64,000 bases of DNA from Leptospira ognonensis (GTDB taxonomy: Bacteria > Spirochaetota > Leptospiria > Leptospirales > Leptospiraceae): contig NZ_RQGD01000014.1 in the NCBI RefSeq assembly GCF_004770745.1, forward strand, positions 186,001 through 250,000, in the 5' to 3' direction. Under the pieces are notes generated by a model. It did not search any database. It saw only the letters and a program-made list of their open reading frames with translations, and was not told the origin of the DNA. Positions 28,638 to 36,755 of this stretch are shown piece by piece; the stretch's first letter is position 1, and the number at the start of each line of letters is the position of its first letter. Both the position numbers and the translations under genes were made by a program.

Positions 28638-29837
28638 ATGGCAAATCCGAACACAATTTTACCACCATTCCCGGTTCCCTCCAATTGGGAGGCCGTTTCC
28701 CAATTATATCCCATCCAATCGGATTCGATCTGGCTCAATTTTTGCGGCATTTCTCCGATTTCCACGTATGCCAAGGAGACCATGGCGGACTTTTTTGATG
28801 AGTATTCCAAGTTCGGTGTTTTTGCACCCAGATATTCGGAACCAAAAGTGAAGGAGCAGATTCGGGAATATATGTCTCAAATATTAAAGTGCCGACCGCA
28901 TAACATTGGTCTTGTGCACAATACTTCAGAAGGAATGAATCTTTATTCAAATAGCATTTCGCTCCCCAAAGACTCTAGAATTCTAATCATTGAAAACGAA
29001 TATCCGAGCAATGTTTATCCATGGGAACATTGGCAGAAGAAGGGTGTTCGTATTGATTTCATTCCTATCGGAAATACTCCAGATGAATTTCTTAAAAATT
29101 TAGAAGCGGAATTTGAAAAGGGCAATGTGTCTCTTTTGAGTATATCGCCTGTTCACTGGTGTATGGGTATGCCCTTTGATATGGAAAAAATTTCAAGCCT
29201 TTGCAAAACGCACGGAGCACTTCTCGTTGTAGATGGGAGTCAGTCAGTGGGTCATGTGCCATCTGATTTTTTAAAATGGAAAGTAGACTTTGCTGTCTTT
29301 GCCGCCTGGAAGTGGTTGCTTGGACCACTGGGGATGGGAGTCATTTTTATCTCAGATGAAGTACCAAAAAACTTCGAAATCATCTTCAAAGGAGCAGGGA
29401 GCGTCAAAAACGATTCCAATTACCTTCCTTACCGGGAAGAACGAAAACCTCCTGCCGACCAATTTGAACATAGCACCGGCAATTTCAATGACTGGGTTTA
29501 TTTTTTAGCATCCCTTCGTATGCTGACAGACATCGGCTATCCGAAAGTCATGCATCGTATTTACGAAATTTCCGATCAGATGTCGCAGATGTTAAGAGGA
29601 CTCGGATTCACTTTGGATTCGGATCATTTCCCAAATGCAAAATCCGGTATCATCGGTGTTACTGGATTTGCTTCGGGCAAAACCTTCCAACCAGAGGCCA
29701 TCCAAACCTTCTTAAAAGGGAAAAAGATTTATACGGCTGTTAGGCTAGGAAGATTGAGACTTGCGCCGCATATACCTGTCACGGAAACTCATATCGGGAT
29801 TTTAGAAAAAACTTTGAAGGAATACTTAGCCCTTTGA
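28638..29837 (+). CDS. class V aminotransferase-fold PLP enzyme
   Basis: A 399-aa enzyme of the cysteine desulfurase/isopenicillin epimerase-like branch of class V. Asp199 in VVDGSQSVGH contacts the PLP ring and Lys225 in AAWKWLLGPLG is the Schiff-base lysine. The loop carrying the catalytic Cys of true cysteine desulfurases is not evident, so another lyase or transaminase reaction is possible. No Shine-Dalgarno is apparent at the ATG. Its stop overlaps the TTG start of the BASS transporter gene, so the two are coupled. Confidence 0.87.
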   Translation: MANPNTILPPFPVPSNWEAVSQLYPIQSDSIWLNFCGISPISTYAKETMADFFDEYSKFGVFAPRYSEPKVKEQIREYMSQILKCRPHNIGLVHNTSEGMNLYSNSISLPKDSRILIIENEYPSNVYPWEHWQKKGVRIDFIPIGNTPDEFLKNLEAEFEKGNVSLLSISPVHWCMGMPFDMEKISSLCKTHGALLVVDGSQSVGHVPSDFLKWKVDFAVFAAWKWLLGPLGMGVIFISDEVPKNFEIIFKGAGSVKNDSNYLPYREERKPPADQFEHSTGNFNDWVYFLASLRMLTDIGYPKVMHRIYEISDQMSQMLRGLGFTLDSDHFPNAKSGIIGVTGFASGKTFQPEAIQTFLKGKKIYTAVRLGRLRLAPHIPVTETHIGILEKTLKEYLAL

Positions 29838-30775
29838 TACAGATCTTAGATAAAATCGTAAATGCGTTTCCGTGGATCCTCCTTGCCTTCACGGGCATTG
29901 CCTTTCTGTTTCCAGAATACTTCCTATGGTTCCAAGGAGCTTGGATTACCTACAGTTTAGGTGGGATCATGCTTGGTATGGGCCTCACTTTGAAATGGGA
30001 GGATTTTCTTCGTATCTTCAAACTTCCAGGACCCATCCTACTTGGAACCGTATTACAATATACAATTATGCCATTGCTTGGCTATCTCATTGGAAATTTG
30101 TTAGGTTTATCTGACTCCTATGCCATTGGACTCATACTTGTTTCTTCCTGTCCAGGAGGAACGGCTTCCAATGTGATCACCTACCTTGCTCGTGGGAATT
30201 TACCTTTGAGTGTTACCTTAACTTCTGTCTCAACGGTAATCGCAGTGTTCCTCACTCCCATGCTTGCCTCCGCTTTGATCGGGAGTCGACTGGCAATCGA
30301 TCCTGTGCCACTTCTACTAACAACGTTTAAGGTGATCCTGCTCCCTGTTTCCTTAGGTGTGATTTTACAATCCTTCCTTCCCAAAATTGCTTCTCGCATG
30401 ACCATCATTTCACCCTTACTTTCGGTTTTGCTAATAGCTATGATTGTGGCTTCTATCATCGCGGCGGGAAAAAATCAAATTCTACATTCCGATTTTAGAA
30501 TCTTCCTCTCTGTTTTTTTATTGCATGCAGGTGGCTTTTTTCTGGGTTATCTGCTCACAAAAGTTTTCTATCAAAATGTGACCATTCAGAGAACGATTTC
30601 GATCGAAGTAGGGATGCAAAACTCAGGGCTAGGGGCAGTTCTCGCAAAAACACATTTCCTTGACCCAAATACCGCCATTCCCAGTGCCCTTTCGAGTTTG
30701 ATGCATTCGCTGATTGGAAGTTTTTTAGCAGGAATCTGGAGAAAATCGGAAGAAAATGTACGCATTGCTTCTTGA
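29834..30775 (+). CDS. bile acid:sodium symporter (BASS) family transporter
   Basis: A 313-aa inner-membrane transporter with about nine to ten hydrophobic helices. It has the BASS-family signature SSCPGGTASNVITYLARGN (about 106-124), a crossover/sodium-binding region, and GMQNSGLGAVLA near 258. Bacterial members carry pantoate, pyruvate, 2-keto acids or bile acids with sodium. The start is a TTG forming a TTGA overlap with the aminotransferase stop. The pairing suggests the transporter handles a substrate or product of that enzyme, but this is inference. Confidence 0.88.
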   Translation: MIQILDKIVNAFPWILLAFTGIAFLFPEYFLWFQGAWITYSLGGIMLGMGLTLKWEDFLRIFKLPGPILLGTVLQYTIMPLLGYLIGNLLGLSDSYAIGLILVSSCPGGTASNVITYLARGNLPLSVTLTSVSTVIAVFLTPMLASALIGSRLAIDPVPLLLTTFKVILLPVSLGVILQSFLPKIASRMTIISPLLSVLLIAMIVASIIAAGKNQILHSDFRIFLSVFLLHAGGFFLGYLLTKVFYQNVTIQRTISIEVGMQNSGLGAVLAKTHFLDPNTAIPSALSSLMHSLIGSFLAGIWRKSEENVRIAS

Positions 30776-30809
30776 CGATTCTCCTGTCTCCACCGTAATG
30801 GCATAAATT

Positions 30810-30971
30810 ATGAGAGAAATCATAAAACTAACCTGCGTCCCTTGTGAAATTCCAGGCAGATCTAACTATTTTCAGACAAAAAATAAGAAGACTAAGTCGG
30901 AAAAATTAGTCACAAAGAAATATTGTAAATTTTGCCGAAAGCATACAGATCACAAAGAATCTAAAGTCTAA
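30810..30971 (+). CDS. rpmG: 50S ribosomal protein L33
   Basis: A 53-aa gene found by direct translation. The product begins MREIIKLTCVPCE and ends KHTDHKESKV. The two CxxC pairs (CVPC near 9-12 and CKFC near 40-43) form the zinc ribbon of the C+ form of L33, and NYFQTKNKK is the usual rRNA-binding core. It lies 6 bases before the DksA-like gene, so the pair is probably one transcript. No upstream Shine-Dalgarno stands out. Confidence 0.92.
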   Translation: MREIIKLTCVPCEIPGRSNYFQTKNKKTKSEKLVTKKYCKFCRKHTDHKESKV

Positions 30972-30977
30972 TAAGAA

Positions 30978-31445
30978 ATGGCAAAACCGCAAGCAAAGGC
31001 ATCAGTAGAGAAAGGGGTTGATAAAAAGTTCATTGAAGAAGTGCGAGAGCTTCTCCAAGAGAAAAAAGAATCCCTGCTCATCAAACTCAACCAATGGGAA
31101 GACACGAGCTCTCCCTCTGGCTTGAAAGAGATGGGTGATATTGCTGACATTGCTTCGGAATTGAATTTTGAAGCCCTTAGTTCTGTTCTGACGGAAAATG
31201 AAATCGACACCTTAAAAGAGATCGAGCTTGCCCTTGAGAAGATCGATAACGGTTCGTATGGCGTTTGCGAAGGCACTGGAAAAAAAATCCCCGTAGCAAG
31301 ATTGAAGGCTTTGCCTTGGACACGTTTTACTGTAGAGTATGCAGAACAAATGGCAAAAAGTAAATCTAGGGCAGGTGGTCACCACCGTATGGACACTCTC
31401 TCTTCCTACCCGACTGCCTCCATGGATATGGATTCTCTCGACTAA
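30978..31445 (+). CDS. DksA/TraR-family transcription factor with a degenerate zinc site
   Basis: A 155-aa DksA-like factor. An N-terminal coiled coil (about 15-90) has the tip residues DIADIA (Asp54, Asp57, Ala59), matching the functional D-x2-D-x-A tip of E. coli DksA that enters the RNA polymerase secondary channel. The globular part has YGVCEGTGKKIPVARLKALP, but only one of the four zinc cysteines (Cys97) remains; Thr100 and two later positions replace the others. Zinc-independent DksA paralogues of this sort are known from Pseudomonas. A His-rich, Ser/Met tail ends the protein. It probably contributes to the stringent response. Confidence 0.85.
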   Translation: MAKPQAKASVEKGVDKKFIEEVRELLQEKKESLLIKLNQWEDTSSPSGLKEMGDIADIASELNFEALSSVLTENEIDTLKEIELALEKIDNGSYGVCEGTGKKIPVARLKALPWTRFTVEYAEQMAKSKSRAGGHHRMDTLSSYPTASMDMDSLD

Positions 31446-31480
31446 ATTTCATTTGCCCTGCTAGTAGCTTTCCCGTAAAC

Positions 31481-31495
31481 TCACGTGTAGCGTGA
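31481..31495 (+). repeat. short inverted repeat over the start of the polytopic protein
   Basis: TCACG at 31481-31485 pairs with CGTGA at 31491-31495, which includes the GTG start at 31492. As RNA this 5-bp stem could partly occlude translation start, but it is short. Confidence 0.3.
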
Positions 31496-33573
31496 AATAC
31501 CTACAACGTTTCAAATTACTTCCTCTCGAAAATATTCTCTTTTTCAGTTTTTATTCCCTTTTCTTTTTTAGCGTTTATAGATTTGTTTTTCCCCTGGCAT
31601 CTCAGTGGTTTTATCCTGCCTTTCTCCTTCAGTTTCTCTTTGGATTTTTGCCCCAACTCCACAGCAGGAAATTTGGAAGGATTTTTACAGCACTTGGAGC
31701 AGTGGTACTTGCAAGAATCGCCTGGCTAGCTGAGCCAAATTTGGCTTTCCACCTAACAGACTTAGTTGGCCTCTTTATAGGATCCATTTCTGGTATCTTG
31801 TTTCGAGAGACTCTTCTCATTTTTTCCGGTATGGGAGAAGTGCCTCTTCCGAAACAGTCTGATTTTTTTGTCACTCAATGGCAAATTCGCAATCCATTGT
31901 CGGTGAAACAGGAGAGTATTTTTTTTCAAACTCCCTTTTACTTTTTGTTTTGGCTTTCCATACTTTTCTTTTGTGTATTTTTACAGGGATTTGGATTTTC
32001 TTTTTTAAAAGGGTTCGGGATTCCCGACTATCTTTACTTAGACGGCATTTCGTCTCGAACATTTCTTTCCGTTCCGACGACAATATTAGTTAGTATCGGA
32101 CTGCCTCTACTTTATTTTTTTGCTGAAGAGCGTTTTGCCAGTTCCTCGAACAGAGAAAACATCAAAAAACACCTGTTCTTTGGTCTTGCAGTTGGATTTT
32201 TCATTCAGATATTTGTAATTTATCTTCAGAACTATTATTTACCTACATTCTTAGCCGCAGGTTCCAATACATCACTATCGGCCTTTCGTTACCCAGGACT
32301 CTTTATTGATTCGGGATCGTCGTCTTGGATGTTACCTCTTCTCGGGATTGTTTTTATTATTTTTTTATATAGAAAGGCAGCTAAAACCAAGGAGAAGTTT
32401 AGTTATCTAATCGTCGCATGCTTATTTCTAATCCTAACAGTTTTTGGTTTTCACCAAGCAAAAACATTTTGGGTGATTTGGTGTGCCTTTATTTTTATTT
32501 CACTTATCTGGACTTTACCCGCCAAGTGGATTCATCATACGAAACTACTCTGGACTGTCAGAGGCGTAAGTTTTGTTTTTACACCTTTATTGTTTGCGCT
32601 TCTACTTTGGTCATTTTCAAAACTATCGTCTCCAAGCCCAGTCCAGGAGCTCGGAAAGCGATATGTCAACTTTCAAACCGAGATACTCGATTCCAAAAGT
32701 ATGACTGCTATAAAAAGTTTCGACGAGACGCGCTATGAGTTACTTCTTGTGACTTGGGAGGGAATCTTAGCGCAGCCTTGGGTTGGAAACGGGCTTGGAT
32801 CGCTGCCTGTGATGCTTCAAGATCCTGCAAGAATTGGGACAAAGATTTCTACAGGGTTGATCGATGTGCCGCCCAATTTTGTTTTGTCTGTGTTATACGA
32901 TGAAGGTATTTTTGGCCTGACATTCTTGCTATTATTGACTGGTCTATTCGTTTGGGAAAGAATGAGTTATCTGAGTATCCTTTTGTTACTAATTCCGTTA
33001 CAATTTGGAATGCAAGTTCAACATGCCGATGGTGGATTTCTCGTATTGTATTTGTTATTTTATCCTTTAGCTGAGGTACCGATGGGGAGTCGTATCCTTC
33101 GGATTTCTAAATGGTTTAAATATACAACTCTCATTTTAGCAATAGGGTTACCCCTTCATTATTTTTTGCTTTATACGGGGGACATTCCTAAGCTCGGTTA
33201 CGGGTCTGAATTTAGAAAAGAGAAGATTGGAAATTATCAAATCCAGGCATCAATTTTTGCACTGGGAAGTAGCGTAGAACATGAATTTCACGGAAATAAA
33301 TATGAGTGGAGATTAGCTAAGGAGCCCGGTTTTCGTAAAGGTGATTTTGTTGTTCGCACGGATGATAAAGACTTACAAATTGAATTGATTTGGAAAAACG
33401 GGGAACGTGTTACGCTCTTTGAATCTGTAATGGAACCGGCAACGGGGAATCGTTACATTTGGAAAGGGACTATGCCTGCAGGCTCTGAATATGTCTTCCT
33501 ACGGACAAGTCGAAAGTCGATTCTCAAAATTTCTAAAAATTATTTTTCAGCATATGGAGAGTTTAGGCTTTAA
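31492..33573 (+). CDS. polytopic membrane protein of O-antigen ligase/Wzy type
   Basis: A 693-aa inner-membrane protein with about 12 hydrophobic helices up to residue 560 and then a soluble C-terminal extracytoplasmic domain (about 565-693). The large loop with GNGLGSLPVMLQDP (about 427-440) before two further helices resembles the Wzy_C/O-antigen ligase signature. A role in polymerising or attaching surface polysaccharide is therefore the best guess, although no glycosyltransferases flank it. The start is GTG, within a small inverted repeat. It is convergent with the acyl-CoA ligase, with a 4-base stop overlap. Confidence 0.72.
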   Translation: MKYLQRFKLLPLENILFFSFYSLFFFSVYRFVFPLASQWFYPAFLLQFLFGFLPQLHSRKFGRIFTALGAVVLARIAWLAEPNLAFHLTDLVGLFIGSISGILFRETLLIFSGMGEVPLPKQSDFFVTQWQIRNPLSVKQESIFFQTPFYFLFWLSILFFCVFLQGFGFSFLKGFGIPDYLYLDGISSRTFLSVPTTILVSIGLPLLYFFAEERFASSSNRENIKKHLFFGLAVGFFIQIFVIYLQNYYLPTFLAAGSNTSLSAFRYPGLFIDSGSSSWMLPLLGIVFIIFLYRKAAKTKEKFSYLIVACLFLILTVFGFHQAKTFWVIWCAFIFISLIWTLPAKWIHHTKLLWTVRGVSFVFTPLLFALLLWSFSKLSSPSPVQELGKRYVNFQTEILDSKSMTAIKSFDETRYELLLVTWEGILAQPWVGNGLGSLPVMLQDPARIGTKISTGLIDVPPNFVLSVLYDEGIFGLTFLLLLTGLFVWERMSYLSILLLLIPLQFGMQVQHADGGFLVLYLLFYPLAEVPMGSRILRISKWFKYTTLILAIGLPLHYFLLYTGDIPKLGYGSEFRKEKIGNYQIQASIFALGSSVEHEFHGNKYEWRLAKEPGFRKGDFVVRTDDKDLQIELIWKNGERVTLFESVMEPATGNRYIWKGTMPAGSEYVFLRTSRKSILKISKNYFSAYGEFRL

Positions 33574-34730
33574 GTGAATCCCCGCATAACAGAGCGGTAA
33601 TCCGTTTTTCCATTTGGAAGTTTTGGTATTTTTTCTACCAAAACCATTTTTTTGGGGAGGTGGCTTGCAGGTAAGTCTTTGGCTAAACTTTTCTGAATCT
33701 CGACAGGACTCAAATTCGAACGGATCATGCATGCTATCTCTGTATCCTCCTGATCGGCATAACTAACCACAGCAACATCTGCCACTTCAGGCATAGATGC
33801 AATCAGGGATTCAACAATATCTAAAGAAATTCGTTTCCCCTTCACTTTGATAAGGCGGTCAATTCTTCCAAAATAATTCCATCCAATTTCAGAATAGTCT
33901 CCTATGTCATTGGTCATAAAGAATCCGCTCTCATCTGTTAGCTTTGTCTCCTCCCAATGCGACGGTTTATCGGTATCTGGCTTCAGCTCCCAAGCAACTT
34001 CTGAAACAAATTCACTTCGCACAAGCAAGACTTCTTCCTCTTTCATCGACACAAGTCTGGGAGTAACGTTGGGAAGCAAAGTAAACCTTGCCTTCCACAT
34101 GGGGTTACGGAAGCCCATGGCGCCTGTTTCTGTCGATCCATAGATCTCTCTGATGTCTACTTTTCCCTCTGCACGAAAGGCTTGAGCTAAAGGAACCGGA
34201 AATTTAGAACCCGAGCTGATGATCCGCTTTGGTAATGGTATGTGTTTTTCCTTCCAGGACCGTAAGGTGTATGGGATGGCAATCAGAACGTCCGAATCCA
34301 GAAATTCGATTTCCAGGATGGCAGAGGGCGATGAGTATCGGATGTCTGCTCCCAGGAGTCGAGGCAGTTCATAGCCCCATATAAGGCCATAGAGATGGCA
34401 GAGGGGAACTGTCACCTGGAACCGATCTGAAGGCACCCATTTCCATCCTAGCGCGGATTCTAGATTGTTTTTCCAATAGAGTGCTTCTGAGGAAATCTGA
34501 TCCTTTGTTTTTCGAATCAATTTTGGATGTCCGGTGCTTCCTGAGGTTGCCATCCAAAACACGTTTGGTTCCCGAGACGGAAGCGAATCCAACTGAGAGA
34601 GAAGGGATTCTGCGAGGATTGTATTTTCCCATTTTGGGTCTACGAGTATTGGTTCCCTCGCAAACTTTAGGTCTTCTTCCCACTGTCCTGCAGTGAAATA
34701 CGATAAATCCGCGAAGCGGAGAACTGCCAT
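33570..34730 (-). CDS. short AMP-dependent acyl-CoA synthetase/ligase
   Basis: A 386-aa adenylate-forming enzyme, about 120-150 aa shorter than typical acyl-CoA synthetases, mainly at the N-terminus. The P-loop-like ATSGSTGHPK, the adenine-site YGSTETG, the hinge GRIDRLIKVKGKRIS and the C-terminal catalytic lysine in PKLPNGKTDY are all present, so adenylation should work. Short forms like this occur in aryl-polyene and fatty-acid-tailoring loci, but no such cluster is present here. A strong terminator separates it from the upstream LruC gene, so it needs its own promoter in that 68-base gap. Confidence 0.83.
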   Translation of the reverse strand: MAVLRFADLSYFTAGQWEEDLKFAREPILVDPKWENTILAESLLSQLDSLPSREPNVFWMATSGSTGHPKLIRKTKDQISSEALYWKNNLESALGWKWVPSDRFQVTVPLCHLYGLIWGYELPRLLGADIRYSSPSAILEIEFLDSDVLIAIPYTLRSWKEKHIPLPKRIISSGSKFPVPLAQAFRAEGKVDIREIYGSTETGAMGFRNPMWKARFTLLPNVTPRLVSMKEEEVLLVRSEFVSEVAWELKPDTDKPSHWEETKLTDESGFFMTNDIGDYSEIGWNYFGRIDRLIKVKGKRISLDIVESLIASMPEVADVAVVSYADQEDTEIACMIRSNLSPVEIQKSLAKDLPASHLPKKMVLVEKIPKLPNGKTDYRSVMRGFT

Positions 34731-34735
34731 AAGAC

Positions 34736-34769
34736 AAAAAAACCCTCCCCAGTTGGTTTGGGAAGGGTT
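34736..34769 (-). terminator. intrinsic terminator after the first LruC gene
   Basis: On the minus strand, 34769-34760 (AACCCTTCCC) pairs with 34750-34741 (GGGGAGGGTT), with one G-T pair, around a 9-base loop. A run of seven Ts follows (A-tract 34736-34742 on the + strand). It lies 30 bases after the LruC stop at 34799. Confidence 0.85.
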
Positions 34770-34798
34770 TTTGAAAGTGAGAGAACCGTTATCTTTTG

Positions 34799-36589
34799 TT
34801 AAGCGGTTTTCGTATTCAGTTTTTTCTTCAATAGGAAACCCATAGCCGCACCGATGACGATGAGACTTGCGGACACCTCAAAAATGTTTTTTCTAACAGA
34901 TTTGATTAGGTAAGCAGAAAAACCATTATCTGTGTAAAAGTCTTTAATGCGTACGACATATACAGGATTTGTAATTTGTGTGTACCAATCCTTATGTTCG
35001 ACACCTTGCGATTCAGCCCAAGTTTTGAAGTAAGCATAACCTGTTGAAGACGCGGCACGAATGTCAGACCCTGCTGTAGGATGGTTGAATACCCCAGGAA
35101 CGATGATGGCCCAAGGAAAACCTTTCGAGTCGATATAAACGTCTTTTCCTGATCCGTCAAACACATAGCCTGGTCGGAAAATCTGTCTGTAAACACCATT
35201 GGTTTTCTGATTGAACGCGAGAAACCAGTTTAGATGTCCACCAACCGTGTTTTTAGTAGTGCTCAAATCGACTGCTTCATCAAACGTTATGGTAATGTTA
35301 GCTGTTACGCCACGAACGAAATCTTTTGCTGCAAACGTAGCCCCTGGAGCAGGAGAGTTTTGTTTCCCGAAAAGTGTTTTATCGGAACTTGGAAGGATAA
35401 GAACACCTATCTTGAGAGCAGCAGCGGATAAGTTCCCACCTGTACAATCTCCACTAGCACCTGCTACATATTTTGTTGCAGCTGCACAACCATTCCATGG
35501 ATTGCCAGAACCATCTAAGTAGGATACTTCAAATTTTGCTCCTACGGGAACATCTAATTTGAGTCGAAGTTCATGATTGTAACCAGCACCTTTTCCTACA
35601 TGAGTAAACGTACCACGAATCGTTTTCACTTTGTTTGTTGGAGTTTTGTCTAGTTCCGTGCTGTATACAGTCGTATGGTCATTTAGGTCAGCATCCCCCG
35701 CATTTGGAAATAAATCTTCAAACGCAATCGTGTATCTTCCAGATCTTGCAGTTGCCGCGAGTGTAGGATCAGAAGGGAATTCATCGTATTGGTTGATGAC
35801 ACCATCGCAGTCTGTGTCGATTGAAGTCGCGCAACCACCCGTTGGTTGGAAATTTGTTGTTTCGAGGTTGATTGTCGGAGCCACAGCAACGGTTCCAGAG
35901 GACGCAGTATTTCCCGAGGAAACTTGCACAGGTGCGGATCCAGTGAGTTCTTGGACTTCTCCCGTCGTTGGATTTACGCCGATGACACTGATGTTCACCT
36001 GTGTTACCGTCGGTGGAACAGAAATCGGAATGACGGCCGTTCCTTGGCTATCTGTCGTACCCTGGCCTAAAACATTCACTTCTCCATTGGATTGTGATTC
36101 GGAAACAGTCACCGGTGCATTGGCTACTGGACCCGATGCAGTCACGACAGTCACAGTCACAGGGACAGTAATGTTTGTTTCAAAACTAAAACCGCCGTTG
36201 GCATTGGATTGGTTCACGACAGACGTTGAGGTATTAGTGGTGACAGTGGTTTCTGCTACGACTGGCTCGGTAGGAGTAGGAGCTGGCGTTAGCGTTGTTT
36301 CTTCCCCCGTGGTCGGCGTCGAAGCTGTTGCATCGGATGTGCCTGTGCTCGGTGTAGGACTCGTTTCGGTTGCTGTTGAGCTACTACCTGTCGTTGTCGT
36401 GGTAGTAGTTGCATCAAGTCCGACAACCGTAAAATCACTCGAGCCGGTAGAGGCTGCTGCAGCTGGGGTTTCGGTGGAAGTGCTTGTATCTCCCCCGAGG
36501 AGTCCGGGAAAGAGCAAAAGCCCTTTTTTCTTATTCGAGCAAGCGAAAAGAAGGAGCGGGATGGTTAGTATTAAGATTATCTTTTTCAT
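34799..36589 (-). CDS. LruC-family lipoprotein with TSP3-like repeat and C-terminal membrane anchor
   Basis: A 596-aa lipoprotein with signal and lipobox LLLFAC (Cys17). A Thr/Ser/Pro-rich low-complexity spacer (about 35-120) follows, then an Ig-like beta domain (about 130-230). A thrombospondin type 3-like calcium motif DTDCDGVINQYDEFPSDP comes next (about 262-279). The LruC/DUF4842 domain with AFEDLFPNAGDADLNDH spans about 285-540, and the C-terminus has a hydrophobic helix and basic tail (about 565-596, ending LLKKKLNTKTA). LruC is a Leptospira antigen associated with uveitis in hosts; its molecular role is unknown. It is a paralogue of the gene at 36756 and has a good promoter and terminators on both sides. 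Confidence 0.85.
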   Translation of the reverse strand: MKKIILILTIPLLLFACSNKKKGLLLFPGLLGGDTSTSTETPAAAASTGSSDFTVVGLDATTTTTTTGSSSTATETSPTPSTGTSDATASTPTTGEETTLTPAPTPTEPVVAETTVTTNTSTSVVNQSNANGGFSFETNITVPVTVTVVTASGPVANAPVTVSESQSNGEVNVLGQGTTDSQGTAVIPISVPPTVTQVNISVIGVNPTTGEVQELTGSAPVQVSSGNTASSGTVAVAPTINLETTNFQPTGGCATSIDTDCDGVINQYDEFPSDPTLAATARSGRYTIAFEDLFPNAGDADLNDHTTVYSTELDKTPTNKVKTIRGTFTHVGKGAGYNHELRLKLDVPVGAKFEVSYLDGSGNPWNGCAAATKYVAGASGDCTGGNLSAAALKIGVLILPSSDKTLFGKQNSPAPGATFAAKDFVRGVTANITITFDEAVDLSTTKNTVGGHLNWFLAFNQKTNGVYRQIFRPGYVFDGSGKDVYIDSKGFPWAIIVPGVFNHPTAGSDIRAASSTGYAYFKTWAESQGVEHKDWYTQITNPVYVVRIKDFYTDNGFSAYLIKSVRKNIFEVSASLIVIGAAMGFLLKKKLNTKTA

Positions 36590-36613
36590 GTGAGATGGAC
36601 CTGCTTATAGTGA

Positions 36614-36642
36614 AATATACGACGAAATAGAAAAAAAATCAA
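36614..36642 (-). promoter_or_regulatory. sigma-70-like promoter of the first LruC gene
   Basis: On the minus strand TTGATT (36642-36637) and TATATT (36619-36614) are separated by exactly 17 bases and lie about 25 bases before the start codon at 36589. Confidence 0.6.
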
Positions 36643-36697
36643 TAATGATTCAAAAAAAATTAGGGAAATCCATAGGATTTCTTGTTGAAAGTACTAA

Positions 36698-36731
36698 AAG
36701 GGCAGAAAAAAAATTTATCATTTCTGCCCTT
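36698..36731 (-). terminator. intrinsic terminator after the second LruC gene
   Basis: A perfect 11-bp stem (AAGGGCAGAAA at 36698-36708 with 36721-36731) around a 12-base loop, 25 bases after the stop at 36756. A short T-run follows on the minus strand. Confidence 0.75.
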
Positions 36732-36755
36732 ATGTCTTCTTAATACCAACTAACT

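Noticed and set aside
28580..28810. N-terminal extension of alanine racemase
   Set aside because: It would overlap the divergent aminotransferase gene by about 170 bases; the family start fits the ATG at 28579.
35631..36593. 320-aa open frame on the + strand opposite the first LruC gene
   Set aside because: It is rich in Val/Ser/Thr and mirrors the Thr-rich antisense coding; the minus strand has a lipobox, LruC domain, promoter and terminator. It is a shadow frame.
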